DNA of 64,000 nt from Pedobacter soli (GCF_900101435.1 NZ_FMZH01000006.1:188902-252901), one strand, 5' to 3'; shown: positions 27,317 through 36,796, numbered from the stretch's first letter. Notes: generated by a model from the letters alone, not told the origin. Numbers and translations are program-made.

Positions 27317-27784
27317 TTATTTACAGTTCACTTCTGTAAAAATAAATTTTCCGGCTTCATAATTAATCGGTTTTCCTTTTACAAAGTAAGAACGGCCAAG
27401 TGTAGTTTCAATTTGCCCTACTCCCATAATCAGTTTACCATCTTTTTTTAAGAAAGCCAGCGGATTGGTAAATACCCGCGTGCTATCTTTACCAGTATTA
27501 AAACGGTAATCTACATATAAGGTATCACCGCTAAATTTACCATCAATCTTACCATTATTTTGCGGTTTATTGCCATATTTAATCAATAACGAGCCCGTTA
27601 CTTTGCCCGATGCCATGGTGTTAACAATAATAGCAGCACTATCTTTTTCAAATGCAGCTGCGTAACAAGCTTCTTTAACTACCGAATCGGTTTTAGTTTT
27701 CGAATTACTGTCGCTTTTATTTTGGTTACAAGCATAGGCAAACGGAAGAGCTGCCAGAACGAGGTAAATAAAGTTTCTTTTCAT
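27317..27784 (-). CDS. small lipoprotein of unknown function
   Basis: A 155-residue predicted lipoprotein. The ATG at 27784 gives MKRNFIYLVLAALPFAYACNQ, a lipoprotein signal peptide with the lipidated Cys at 19 (lipobox AYAC, loose but usual for this phylum). The ATG at 27802 would add six residues ahead of the positive N-region. A low-complexity S/K/N/D linker follows, then about 115 residues rich in beta strands with two late cysteines absent except for CYAAAF and VNCK. No recognised domain. Stand-alone gene between the methyltransferase paralogue and the bestrophin-like gene. Confidence 0.75.
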   Translation of the reverse strand: MKRNFIYLVLAALPFAYACNQNKSDSNSKTKTDSVVKEACYAAAFEKDSAAIIVNTMASGKVTGSLLIKYGNKPQNNGKIDGKFSGDTLYVDYRFNTGKDSTRVFTNPLAFLKKDGKLIMGVGQIETTLGRSYFVKGKPINYEAGKFIFTEVNCK

Positions 27785-27869
27785 ATCATGGGTTTTTAGC
27801 ATTCAAATTATTTATACTAATATACCAATATGATGAAGAATTTAAGGCATTTCCATAACAGAAAAACCA

Positions 27870-28880
27870 TTACATCAGTATAAAATGCTCTGGCGTAAGT
27901 GCCGGCGGCAAATCTGTTTCATCAAGCATATCCCGCATGTCAATTTCTATCGTTCTGGAAATATTTGTGATTGGAACATCGTTTGCACTTCCTTCGAAAG
28001 GGTTGGTAGAGCTTTCGCCAACAATATCAAGCGAGTTAAAAACCCAGGTTAACAAAATCGCAAAGGGGATGTTTAGCCAAATAGAATAGCCTTCAATTAA
28101 AGTGCCGTTGCCTAGCTTATTAAATTCGTTTAGCAGTCCGTAAGGCACCAAAAACACAAATAAATTTAACATAATGGTGGCTATTGAGGAGAAATGACGT
28201 GGATAAGGGAAGTTCTTAATTCGCTCAGCTTTGCCCTGGTTGTCGTAGAAGCTGGTAACCGAATTTTGCAAAGATTGCAATTGTAGTTGGGTTAAAATTC
28301 CGGCAGCAACCAGTTTATTGATGTGGGCCGATTGCAGAGCCATTAATTGGGTTGCCTTATTCTTTTTAGTCAAAATGTACTTTAGCTCATCTACCGAAAG
28401 ATATTCCGCCAGGCTATCTTCCAAACTATCTGTTTTTTCCGAAACCCGGTAAAGTCTTGCATATTCGATGTTACGGGGATCATCTGAATTTTCCCAGGCT
28501 CTTGGCTCCCTTAATTGAAAGCGCAAAGCAGTTAGCCAGGCAAAGTGGCGGTAAAAGATCGTTTGAACATCTGTTTTTTTATCATGAGCAGTCAGATAAT
28601 CGCGAACCATTACGCCAAAGGCACGACTCGAGTTAATGATGGCACCATAAATTTGCCGGGCTTCCCAAAGGCGCGCATAACTGGCGTTATTTTTAAAACT
28701 GATGATAAATGAAACTGCAGTACCTAAAAGCGCCACAGGTACCCAGGAGATAGAAAGAAACGTAAAAGCACAATAATGATAAAGTACGGTAGGAATAATG
28801 GCCAGAATAGTTAAGCGGTAAAGATCGCGCCTGGTCCAGATAATAAATTCGAGAAAACTATATTTTTTTCCTGCATGCAT
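27870..28880 (-). CDS. bestrophin-family (UPF0187/YneE-like) membrane protein
   Basis: A 336-residue integral membrane protein of the bacterial bestrophin-like family, pentameric anion or cation channels. There are two N-terminal membrane segments at about 20-65 after the family start (FIIWTRRDLYRLT), the family motif SFKNNASYARLWEARQIYGAIINSSRAF at about 64-91 (R/W-x-A region), a helical cytoplasmic middle, and two further membrane segments at about 225-275. The C-terminal SLDIVGESSTNPFEGSANDVPI matches the conserved DxxGE..NPFxG..NDVP region. Physiological role unknown. No operon partner. Confidence 0.85.
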   Translation of the reverse strand: MHAGKKYSFLEFIIWTRRDLYRLTILAIIPTVLYHYCAFTFLSISWVPVALLGTAVSFIISFKNNASYARLWEARQIYGAIINSSRAFGVMVRDYLTAHDKKTDVQTIFYRHFAWLTALRFQLREPRAWENSDDPRNIEYARLYRVSEKTDSLEDSLAEYLSVDELKYILTKKNKATQLMALQSAHINKLVAAGILTQLQLQSLQNSVTSFYDNQGKAERIKNFPYPRHFSSIATIMLNLFVFLVPYGLLNEFNKLGNGTLIEGYSIWLNIPFAILLTWVFNSLDIVGESSTNPFEGSANDVPITNISRTIEIDMRDMLDETDLPPALTPEHFILM

Positions 28881-28975
28881 AAGTTAAGCGGTTATGAAGA
28901 GATAGTGAGTTAAACTAAGATATAAAATTTATTAGCAGCTGCTAAACTTAAAGCTAAATTAGCCGCTGCTAAACG

Positions 28976-29006
28976 AAAAACGGGGCTACCGTAAAACGAT
29001 GCCCCG
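28976..29006 (-). terminator. terminator of the sulfate-reduction operon
   Basis: On the minus strand CGGGGC...GCCCCG (arms 29001-29006 and 28981-28986, extended internally by AT/CGT pairing) is followed by TTTTT at 28980-28976. It lies about 110 nt past the cysN stop and is the first clear terminator downstream of the operon. Confidence 0.75.
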
Positions 29007-29114
29007 CTGAAATTGCTTTCACACTATACCTTTCAGCATAGCGTCTTCATCTTATATTTGGTTGTGGTTTGCCGGATATTTATATCATTCATCCACCTCA
29101 CATCACCCTTGTTT

Positions 29115-30365
29115 TTATTCTACTGCCGCCCTGAACATTAAAGCGCCCACTGTTAAATTGGTACGGCTATCAACCAAAATGGCTGAGCCATTAGCCCGGT
29201 TATCATCATAAAGATCGAAAGCCAAAGCATCTGCTGTTTTAACAATTACGCGACCAATATCGTTCAGTTTAAATTCTTCAGCAGCATGTTTTTCGAGTGT
29301 ATTAATATCTACCTTATGCAGAATTTCGCTGATTTTGCACTTGGTTACCTTACTGTTATGCTGAATGTTGTACATAATTGAAGTATCCAGCGCACGTGCA
29401 TCCATCCAGCATAAATCGGCTTCAATCAGTTTCGATTCCTGCGGCAAGGCAGATGCATTTACAATGGTATCGCCACGACTAATGTCTACATCATCTTTCA
29501 GGTGGATAATTACTGATTCGCCTGCGTGTGCAGCATCCAATTCCTCATCAAAAAATTCAATTTTCTCGATAGTAGAACTTGCACCTGAAGGCAATACATT
29601 TACCTTATCGTTCAGGTTAAAAGTACCACTTAGCACACGGCCTGCATAACCGCGGTAATCGTGCAACTCATCGGTTTGCGGACGTACTACCCACTGAACC
29701 GGCATACGCGCCAGCTGCGAACGGTCTAAATGATCGGTATCTACCTGCTCCAAGAAATGTAACAAACTCTCGCCTTCGTACCACTCCATATTACCAGAGT
29801 TCTGCACCACGTTATCGCCTTTTAAGGCACTAACCGGAATATAAGTTACATCTTCCAGTTTAAGTTGCTGAGCCAGCACTTTATATTTTTCGATAATGGA
29901 ATTATAAACCGTTTCGCTATAATCGACCATATCCATTTTATTGATACAAACTACCACATGCTTAATACCCAGTAACGAAACAATGTACGAGTGACGGATG
30001 GTTTGCTCTACCACACTGTTCCGGGCATCGATTAAAATAATGGCCAGATTAGCGGTTGATGCTCCGGTAACCATGTTGCGGGTGTACTGAATGTGCCCCG
30101 GGGTATCGGCTATAATGAATTTACGTTTTTCGGTTTGAAAGTATTTGTAAGCCACATCAATGGTAATGCCCTGCTCGCGCTCTGCCCTTAAACCATCGGT
30201 TAAAATAGCCAGGTCAATGGTTCCGTCGTCATTTTTACGGTTCGAGCTTTGTAAAGCTTCCAGCTGATCGGCTAAAATAGAATCTGTATCATATAACAAA
30301 CGGCCGATTAAGGTACTCTTACCATCATCTACACTGCCTGCTGTAAAGAATTTTAATATGTTCAT
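29115..30365 (-). CDS. cysN: sulfate adenylyltransferase, GTPase subunit
   Basis: A 416-residue GTP-binding subunit of ATP sulfurylase that drives APS formation by CysD. G1 is in TAGSVDDGKSTLIGRLL at 9-25, G3 is DTPGHIQY, G4 is NKMD, and EF-Tu-like beta-barrel domains follow. There is no C-terminal APS kinase (CysC) extension, and no cysC gene lies nearby. Together with the APS-reductase type of CysH this indicates direct reduction of APS. It is the last gene of the operon, separated from cysD by a 136-bp spacer carrying an AGTATCAAGAC inverted repeat. Confidence 0.94.
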   Translation of the reverse strand: MNILKFFTAGSVDDGKSTLIGRLLYDTDSILADQLEALQSSNRKNDDGTIDLAILTDGLRAEREQGITIDVAYKYFQTEKRKFIIADTPGHIQYTRNMVTGASTANLAIILIDARNSVVEQTIRHSYIVSLLGIKHVVVCINKMDMVDYSETVYNSIIEKYKVLAQQLKLEDVTYIPVSALKGDNVVQNSGNMEWYEGESLLHFLEQVDTDHLDRSQLARMPVQWVVRPQTDELHDYRGYAGRVLSGTFNLNDKVNVLPSGASSTIEKIEFFDEELDAAHAGESVIIHLKDDVDISRGDTIVNASALPQESKLIEADLCWMDARALDTSIMYNIQHNSKVTKCKISEILHKVDINTLEKHAAEEFKLNDIGRVIVKTADALAFDLYDDNRANGSAILVDSRTNLTVGALMFRAAVE

Positions 30366-30392
30366 GTTTTTAAGTATTAAGATAAAGTATCA

Positions 30393-30485
30393 AGTATCAA
30401 GACATATTGAAGTCTATCACATTCAACTCAAACTTATTTCGATTTAGAAGATTTGTATTTGTAATTTGCATCCAGTCTTGATACT
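30393..30485. repeat. AGTATCAAGAC inverted repeat between cysD and cysN
   Basis: AGTATCAAGAC at 30393-30403 and GTCTTGATACT at 30475-30485 face each other across about 70 nt. They belong to the same short-repeat family as the permease spacers. If transcribed, they could form a long stem-loop inside the cysDN mRNA. Confidence 0.6.
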
Positions 30486-30501
30486 AAATACTTTCTACTT
30501 C

Positions 30502-31407
30502 TTAAAAATATCCTCCCTTTTTCCTGTCTTCCATTGCTGCTTCCGAAACTTTATCGTCTAAACGGGCCCCACGCTCTGAAATTTTAGATGCGCTGATTTC
30601 AGCAATAATATCGTCAATCAGTGTTGCTTCCGACTCAACCGCAGCGGTACAAGACATATCGCCCACGGTACGGAAACGCACTTGCTTGCGGAATACAACA
30701 TCTTCATCGTCCATATTTAAAAACGGCGATGCAGCCATTAGCTGTCCGTTACGGGTAATTACATCGCGCTCATGCGAGAAGTAAATACTTGGCAATTCGA
30801 TTTTTTCGCGACGGATATAGTTCCAAACATCAAGCTCAGTCCAGTTGCTGATTGGGAACACACGGATGTTTTCACCTTTGTGGATTTTACCGTTATAAAT
30901 GTTCCAAAGTTCTGGTCGCTGACGTTTAGGATCCCACTGGCCAAACTCATCGCGCACAGAGAAAATACGTTCTTTTGCACGTGCTTTTTCTTCATCCCTG
31001 CGCGCACCACCTATACAGGCATCGAACTGGTGTTTGGCAATGGTATCTAACAAGGTTACGGTTTGTAAAGCATTTCTGCTTGCATTTTTACCCGTTTGTT
31101 CTACCACTTTACCTTGATCAATAGATTCCTGAACAGAACCAATAATGAGTTTTTCGCCTATCCTTTCTACCATTTTATCGCGGTAGGTAATGGTTTCTTC
31201 AAAATTATGTCCGGTATCGATGTGTACCAATGGAAAAGGGAATTTACCCGGACGGAAAGCTTTTTCAGCTAAACGCACTAGGGTAATCGAGTCTTTCCCA
31301 CCTGAAAACAATAAGGCCGGCTTCTCAAACTGCCCCGCAACCTCACGTAAAATGTGAATGGCCTCGGCCTCCAGTTCATCTAAATAATCAAAATTATATG
31401 TACTCAT
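30502..31407 (-). CDS. cysD: sulfate adenylyltransferase, catalytic subunit
   Basis: A 301-residue PP-loop enzyme that makes APS from ATP and sulfate with CysN. The ATG at 31407 gives MSTYNFDYLDELEAEAIHILREV, the usual family start; an upstream in-frame ATG at 31476 would add 23 non-conserved residues. The PP-loop is LLFSGGKDSITLVRLA at about 32-47, followed by PLVHIDTGHNF, CIGGARRDEEKARAKERIFS and the C-terminal RKKGGYF. It lies between cysH and cysN on the same strand. Confidence 0.95.
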   Translation of the reverse strand: MSTYNFDYLDELEAEAIHILREVAGQFEKPALLFSGGKDSITLVRLAEKAFRPGKFPFPLVHIDTGHNFEETITYRDKMVERIGEKLIIGSVQESIDQGKVVEQTGKNASRNALQTVTLLDTIAKHQFDACIGGARRDEEKARAKERIFSVRDEFGQWDPKRQRPELWNIYNGKIHKGENIRVFPISNWTELDVWNYIRREKIELPSIYFSHERDVITRNGQLMAASPFLNMDDEDVVFRKQVRFRTVGDMSCTAAVESEATLIDDIIAEISASKISERGARLDDKVSEAAMEDRKKGGYF

Positions 31408-31571
31408 TATAATATGTTGAAATGATTGATTGTTGAAATGTTGGAAGGTTGCATGCCAGCGCCGTTCCTTTTTCAACTGCTTATATTTGTTTTGTGTTGT
31501 GTTGTTAAATTATTGCAAAGTTTAATGTTGTACAGTTGAAACGTTTCCGTTGCAGCTCACTTCTTACTTAA

Positions 31572-32285
31572 CTACTTCACTTCCGCCTCAGTTGCATGTA
31601 AACCACATTCTTTTTTGCTTTGGTCTTCCCACCACCATCTTCCGGCCCTGAAATCTTCGCCTGGTTGTACGGCCCTTGTGCATGGAGCGCAACCGATACT
31701 CGGAAATCCTTTATCGTGCAGGGTGTTGTAAACAATGTTGTTATCCTTAATATAGGCCTTAACATCATCTAAAGTCCAGTCGAAAATCGGGTGAAATTTA
31801 ACCAGCTGGTTGCCTTCATCCCATTCTACATCGTGCATATCTTCGCGGTTGGCACTTTGATCGGCCCTGATACCTGTAATCCAGATTTCATTACCTTTTA
31901 ATGCTCTTTTTAAAGGTTCTATTTTGCGGATATAGCAGCACTCTTTCCTATTTTCAACCGATTCGTAAAAACTGCTCGGACCCTTACTGTTTACCATATC
32001 CTGTAAAAGTTCATTTTGAGGATAGTAGGCATAAATAGGCTTGTTATAGATCTCGAGTGTGCGGTTCCACACGTAATAAGTTTCGGGGAATAAGCGTCCA
32101 GTTTCTAAAGTAAAAACCTTAATCGGAATATTATTGGCAAAAATAAGGTGTGTGATGGCCTGATCTTCCCAACCGAAACTGGTTGAAAAAATAATGCGAT
32201 CTGCGTAACGATCGGCTAAAAATCTTAATTTTTCAATGGTATTTAAGCCTTTTAGTGCTTCTTTTATCTCTTCTACACGTTCCAT
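31572..32285 (-). CDS. cysH: adenylylsulfate (APS) reductase, assimilatory
   Basis: A 237-residue thioredoxin-dependent reductase that converts APS to sulfite and AMP. It carries the PP-loop-like STSFGWEDQ near 34-42 and the catalytic ECGLH at 226-230. Cysteine pairs C116-C117 and C199-x2-C202 are the [4Fe-4S] ligands that distinguish APS reductases from PAPS reductases. This fits the absence of an APS kinase. The ATG at 32285 is used (a GTG precedes it), leaving a 2-nt gap after the upstream fusion gene. Confidence 0.94.
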   Translation of the reverse strand: MERVEEIKEALKGLNTIEKLRFLADRYADRIIFSTSFGWEDQAITHLIFANNIPIKVFTLETGRLFPETYYVWNRTLEIYNKPIYAYYPQNELLQDMVNSKGPSSFYESVENRKECCYIRKIEPLKRALKGNEIWITGIRADQSANREDMHDVEWDEGNQLVKFHPIFDWTLDDVKAYIKDNNIVYNTLHDKGFPSIGCAPCTRAVQPGEDFRAGRWWWEDQSKKECGLHATEAEVK

Positions 32286-32287
32286 CA

Positions 32288-33799
32288 CTAAATTAATTTT
32301 AAAATAAACATTATTACACTGCGCAAACTTACCAGCATTACAATAATGCCAACGGCAACCATAATGGTCTTCGCCGAAATTTTGTTGGATACTTTTGCAG
32401 CAATTGGCGATGCAATTGCACTACCAATAATTAAACCTAAAACAGCTTCCCAGTGTTTACCACCCAACATGGTAAAAAAGGTTAGCGAACTGAGTGTGGC
32501 AATAAAGAAACGGCTGATTTTTACCGTCCCTAAAGAAAACAATGGGTGCCTGCCACCGGCAATTAAACTCGAAAGTACAATTGAACCCCAGCCACCACCG
32601 AAAGCAGCATCGATAAAGCCACCTCCAAAGCCCAGTAAACCAATTTTTTTTATTTTCTGATCGGCTTTTTTTCGCTTGATGTTAAAGGCTTTCATTAAAA
32701 TAATCCCACCTAAAAACAAGGTATATACAGCTACGATTGGTTTAACATAAGCGCTGTAATGCTCTAAAGATGATAAAATATAAGCGCCTAACACCGCACC
32801 AACAATGGCAGGTAAGATTAGTATTTTAAACAGTTTCCAGTTTACATTGCCCATGCGGTAATGCATCCAGCCGGCAATTCCGTTGCTCATTACTTCCGAA
32901 ATGTGGATAGCCATACTGGCCGAAGCGGGAGGTAAACCCATTGCCAGTGAGAAGGATGCGGTGGTTACACCATACGACATACCAATTGCCCCATCAATCA
33001 AGGCAAATACAAATCCTGCACCTAAAAACCAGTAGAATAATGGATCGATATTAATGAGGAAAGCCTGAAACTCGGGCTCGGTATTCCACAATGAAAAGCC
33101 TATAGCCACAATTAATAAAACCGAAGCCACCCAGATTAACCATTTGATATTGCGCTCGGCAAAACTCTTTTTAGGGTTAATTAAGCTTTGGGTAACTTTA
33201 TTCAGCTTTTTAACTTTTGCAGAGAAATCGCCGTTTAAGGTTTGGCGCAAAGCGCTCATGTTCTGTAAAGTTTCGTCCAGCTCGGCTGGTAAACCTTCGT
33301 TCAGAATTTGTTTTAAACGTTTGGCTATGGTTGGCGATTTCCCGTTGGTAGAAATCGCAATTTTTAAATCGCCTTTTTGAACAATAGAGCCCAAATAAAA
33401 GTCGCAAAGTTCGGGCTTATCCGCCACATTGATCAGTAAACCTTTTTCATTGGTTACTTTTCTGATCTCTTCGTTTAAAATGTTGTTGTTTGTCGCCGCA
33501 AAAACGATATCAATATCCTGTAAATCAGAAACATCAAAACTTTTTTGTTTCACCTTAACCAACGGATAGTTGGCAATTAAGGTATAAACCTCAGGAGAAA
33601 TTACTTCGGCTACAATGGTAATGTTAGCCTGGTGACTGTTGTTCACAATCGCCGTTAATTTTTCGAGGCCAATATTACCCGCACCAATTAATAATGTACG
33701 CAGCTTATTCAGCTTCACAAAAACCGGAAACAGCTGGTTACCTTTTTCCTCTTCAGAAAAAGATTCTGCATTATTGGGTTGGTTAGGCAATACTTGCAT
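32288..33799 (-). CDS. fused precorrin-2 dehydrogenase (siroheme synthase N-part) and TauE/SafE-family transporter
   Basis: A 503-residue fusion. Residues of about 20-175 are a Met8/SirC-type precorrin-2 dehydrogenase with LLIGAGNIGLEKL (NAD-binding), VFAATNN and INVADKPELCDFYLGS, which makes sirohydrochlorin for the siroheme of the sulfite reductase. After a linker the chain has about eight membrane segments from about residue 215, with LIDGAIGMSYGV and GFGGGFIDAAFGGGWGS repeats, the two halves of a TSUP (TauE/SafE) permease that moves sulfite, sulfate or sulfonates in known members. The frame is continuous, with no stop or shift. ATG at 33799 is preferred over a TTG at 33850. It overlaps the upstream gene by 17 nt. 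Confidence 0.88.
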   Translation of the reverse strand: MQVLPNQPNNAESFSEEEKGNQLFPVFVKLNKLRTLLIGAGNIGLEKLTAIVNNSHQANITIVAEVISPEVYTLIANYPLVKVKQKSFDVSDLQDIDIVFAATNNNILNEEIRKVTNEKGLLINVADKPELCDFYLGSIVQKGDLKIAISTNGKSPTIAKRLKQILNEGLPAELDETLQNMSALRQTLNGDFSAKVKKLNKVTQSLINPKKSFAERNIKWLIWVASVLLIVAIGFSLWNTEPEFQAFLINIDPLFYWFLGAGFVFALIDGAIGMSYGVTTASFSLAMGLPPASASMAIHISEVMSNGIAGWMHYRMGNVNWKLFKILILPAIVGAVLGAYILSSLEHYSAYVKPIVAVYTLFLGGIILMKAFNIKRKKADQKIKKIGLLGFGGGFIDAAFGGGWGSIVLSSLIAGGRHPLFSLGTVKISRFFIATLSSLTFFTMLGGKHWEAVLGLIIGSAIASPIAAKVSNKISAKTIMVAVGIIVMLVSLRSVIMFILKLI

Positions 33800-34553
33800 A
33801 TTGTTTAATGATGTTTTTAAATGACGGATGTAATGATACAACTTCTCCAAATATTAACAATGCCGGAGCCTTAATATTTTCGTGCTGTACCAAACTTTCT
33901 ATAGTTTCTACCACACCAACTACTAACTTTTCGTCTTCTGCCGAACCATTTTGTACTACTGCAGTCGGTAAGTTGTGTTTTCCGGCGGCTTTAAAAATCG
34001 CTACAATTTTTGATAGTTTTTTAAGTCCCATTAACACCACTACGGTAGCATTCGATTGTGCTGCCTGGTAAATATCTGCCGATACCTCACCCGAAGTGGT
34101 TGTACCGGTAATTACCCAAAAGCTTTCGCTCAAGCCGCGGTGTGTTACCGGAATTTGTTGTAAACCCGGTACGCCGATTGAACTCGAAATACCCGGAATA
34201 ACGCTTACCGGAATACTATACGATGCTGCGTAATCCAGCTCCTCATACCCTCTGCCAAAAACAAAGGGATCGCCACCTTTTAAGCGTACTACATGCCCAT
34301 AGTTTAAAGCGTAATCGATCATTAATTTATTGATCGTATCCTGCGGATAAGAATGCTCGCCTGAACGTTTGCCTACATATACTTTAATGGCTTCTTCAGG
34401 CGCATGCTCCAATAAAGCTTCATTGGTTAATGCATCGTACAACACCACATCTGCAGTTTGTAAAGCCTTTACTCCTTTTAAGGTTAACAAGTCAGGGTCG
34501 CCCGGGCCTGCACCCAGAAGGGTAATTTTTGATTCTTTATTTTGATTAACCAT
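33783..34553 (-). CDS. cobA: uroporphyrinogen-III C-methyltransferase
   Basis: A 256-residue SAM-dependent enzyme that methylates uroporphyrinogen III to precorrin-2, feeding siroheme synthesis. All hallmark segments are intact: ITLLGAGPGDPDLLTLKG, VVLYDAL, VRLKGGDPFVFGRGYEE, VIPGISS, QIPVTHRGLSES and the late VVQNGSAEDEKLVVG. It directly precedes, and overlaps, the dehydrogenase-transporter fusion, which performs the next step. A diverged paralogue lies at 26109-26903. Confidence 0.94.
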   Translation of the reverse strand: MVNQNKESKITLLGAGPGDPDLLTLKGVKALQTADVVLYDALTNEALLEHAPEEAIKVYVGKRSGEHSYPQDTINKLMIDYALNYGHVVRLKGGDPFVFGRGYEELDYAASYSIPVSVIPGISSSIGVPGLQQIPVTHRGLSESFWVITGTTTSGEVSADIYQAAQSNATVVVLMGLKKLSKIVAIFKAAGKHNLPTAVVQNGSAEDEKLVVGVVETIESLVQHENIKAPALLIFGEVVSLHPSFKNIIKQYASIA

Positions 34554-34656
34554 GTTTCTTTTTAATTATTGAATTTTGAATGACTGGATAAAGAGTTGTT
34601 TGGTGCGTGACGTTTAGCCTTGCAGTTCTCAAATCTCAAATCTATTGTCTCAAATC

Positions 34657-36747
34657 TCACTTTACCAATACAGCCCTTTTTTCCTTAATCTGATTTAAAA
34701 ACTGACCGGCCTGTTCAAAATATTTTTGAGCAAATTCAGCACTTGGTTCGTTTTTATTGATTTGAAGAACCAAATCAGAAAAATTAGTAGTCAGGTTAAA
34801 TTCGCCGGTTTCAACGTAATGATTGTCAAACTCGCGGATTACGCCAACCTGTGTGCTGCTGTTTACGCCTTTATCTAACAATAGTGATTTGGCTGCACTT
34901 ACAAACGTACTGTAGGTATGGTAAATCGCATCGGCGTAAGCACCTTTTTCTAAGTTTTGTTTTGCCCAGTCAAATTTCTCATCAGCTTCTAACAATAAAG
35001 TAGCAACCAAATCAATTACCACGCCGGCACACTCGCCTACACCGATTGCGGTAGCAAAAGGCTCAACGTGACCCCAGTCTACAAATTCTTCGGTTTGCAG
35101 GTTGGTTAAATCGGCCAGTGGTTTTAATAACTGATAAAAGTGGTCTTTACCTTTTCTATCGTAATACTGGTGAAAATTCTCATCAGCCAGATTATTGGCT
35201 TTAAAATCATTCAAAATGTAGTGTAAAACGCTTGTTGCTCTTTTAGATGGCACCTTGATAACACGTTCGGCCACACGCCCAACACCATCACCAACAGTAC
35301 CACCACCTAACATTACCTGTACCGCCGGTACCACTTTTCCTTCGGCTTTTACCGAACTGCCGTGAAAACCAATCTCGGCTAAACCATGCTGACCGCAAGA
35401 GTTCATGCAACCACTGATTTTGATGTTGATGTTTTTCTCGTAAATCAACTCAGGGAAATCGGTGTAAATTACCTCTTCTAAAACCTCGGCCAAAGTCATG
35501 GAGTTGGCGATACCTAAATTACAGGTATCTGTTCCGGGACAGGTAGTAATATCGGCAACACTATCGAAACCGGCAGTTGTAAAACCAATTTTATTTAAGG
35601 CAGCATATAAAGCCGGTAAAGCTTCCTGACGGACATACTTTAACAATAAACCCTGGTTTTGTGTAACCCTGATTTCGTCGGCAACATAAGGTCTGATGGC
35701 ATCAACAAAGGCTCTTGCCCGATCTGTTTTAATATCGCCTACCTGTACTTTTACGTAAACCGAATAAAAACCAGTTTGTTTTTGTTCTACCACATTAGTA
35801 GCCGACCAGTGTTTATAGTGAGTTTCATTTAATATCTCTACCGCCGGATAATCTTGCTCAGCTGGCAAAACGGGTTCGGCGATGGTATTTAAATCTATTT
35901 TAAAGCTTTTTACTTTATTGGCAACGCGCTCTTCGGCAACAAGGCGTAAAACTTCGTCTAAACCTAATTTTTGCACCAGGTATTTTAAACGGGCTTTATT
36001 GCGGTTGGTACGCTCGCCATAACGGTCGAAAACACGGAGTACCGATTCGGTAAAGGGGATAATCTGATCTTCGTGTAAAAATTCGTGAACAGCACTAGCT
36101 AAAAAAGGTTGTGCACCTAAACCACCCGCAAACAAAACTTTAAAGCCACGTTCGCCCTGCTCGTTAATTTTTGGAATGAAACCTAAATCGTGAATGTAGC
36201 TAAATGCAGTGTCCTTATCACTCGAAGAGAATGAAATTTTAATTTTACGCCCCATTTCCTGACAGATCGGGTTACGCAAAAAGTATTTAAAAACCGCATG
36301 AGCATAGGGTGAAACATCAAATGGCTCATCTTTATCAATGCCCGAATTTGGCGATGCTGTTACGTTACGCACGGTATTACCGCAAGCTTCGCGCAAGGTA
36401 ATATCATCTTGCTCCAATTTAGCCCAAAGCTCCGGTGTGCGGTCTAAGCTCACATAGTGCAACTGAATATCCTGACGGGTAGTTAAGTGCAAATTGCCGC
36501 TTCCGTACTCATCGGCAATATCGGCAATGCGCAATAATTGCTTAAAAGTAACTTTCCCAAAAGGCAATTTAATGCGGATCATTTGTACGCCTGGCTGTCT
36601 TTGTCCGTAAACACCGCGTGCTAAACGCAGGCTCCTAAACTTCTCGTCGTGGATGGTACCATCCCGAAAGGCTTTAATTTTATTCTCTAAATCGATAATG
36701 TCCTGCTCGACAATATTGTTTTCGAGTTCTGTTCTGAAAGTTTGCAT
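34657..36747 (-). CDS. siroheme [4Fe-4S] sulfite (nitrite/sulfite) reductase
   Basis: A 696-residue haemoprotein that reduces sulfite to sulfide. It has two ferredoxin-like/reductase repeats (about 40-330 and 330-540). The siroheme-Fe-S cysteines are in CPGTDTCNLG (403 and 409) and CMNSCGQH (about 447 and 451). R/K residues of the anion site are in RGVYGQRQPGVQMIR and HLTTRQDIQLHYV. A ~140-residue helical extension at the C-terminus (about 550-696) has no catalytic motif and is an accessory domain seen in this phylum. It is the first structural gene of the operon, 20 nt after the attenuator terminator. Context (cysD, cysN, cysH) favours sulfite over nitrite. Confidence 0.92.
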   Translation of the reverse strand: MQTFRTELENNIVEQDIIDLENKIKAFRDGTIHDEKFRSLRLARGVYGQRQPGVQMIRIKLPFGKVTFKQLLRIADIADEYGSGNLHLTTRQDIQLHYVSLDRTPELWAKLEQDDITLREACGNTVRNVTASPNSGIDKDEPFDVSPYAHAVFKYFLRNPICQEMGRKIKISFSSSDKDTAFSYIHDLGFIPKINEQGERGFKVLFAGGLGAQPFLASAVHEFLHEDQIIPFTESVLRVFDRYGERTNRNKARLKYLVQKLGLDEVLRLVAEERVANKVKSFKIDLNTIAEPVLPAEQDYPAVEILNETHYKHWSATNVVEQKQTGFYSVYVKVQVGDIKTDRARAFVDAIRPYVADEIRVTQNQGLLLKYVRQEALPALYAALNKIGFTTAGFDSVADITTCPGTDTCNLGIANSMTLAEVLEEVIYTDFPELIYEKNINIKISGCMNSCGQHGLAEIGFHGSSVKAEGKVVPAVQVMLGGGTVGDGVGRVAERVIKVPSKRATSVLHYILNDFKANNLADENFHQYYDRKGKDHFYQLLKPLADLTNLQTEEFVDWGHVEPFATAIGVGECAGVVIDLVATLLLEADEKFDWAKQNLEKGAYADAIYHTYSTFVSAAKSLLLDKGVNSSTQVGVIREFDNHYVETGEFNLTTNFSDLVLQINKNEPSAEFAQKYFEQAGQFLNQIKEKRAVLVK

Positions 36748-36767
36748 ATGTGTTGTTAGCTTTATTC

Positions 36768-36796
36768 AAAAAATGCTCCCCTTTACCGGGAAGCAT
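36768..36796 (-). terminator. attenuator terminator in the sulfate-operon leader
   Basis: On the minus strand ATGCTTCCC (36796-36788) and GGGGAGCAT (36781-36773) form a 9-bp stem with one G-U pair, loop GGTAAA, followed by TTTTT at 36772-36768. This is a textbook intrinsic terminator, but it sits between the promoter and the sulfite reductase start, so it should stop transcription before the operon unless disrupted. Confidence 0.8.

Noticed and set aside
34657..36747. Assimilatory nitrite reductase instead of sulfite reductase
   Set aside because: The families share siroheme and Fe-S motifs, but the gene sits in an operon with cysH, cysD and cysN and behind a cysteine leader peptide, with no nitrate genes in view.
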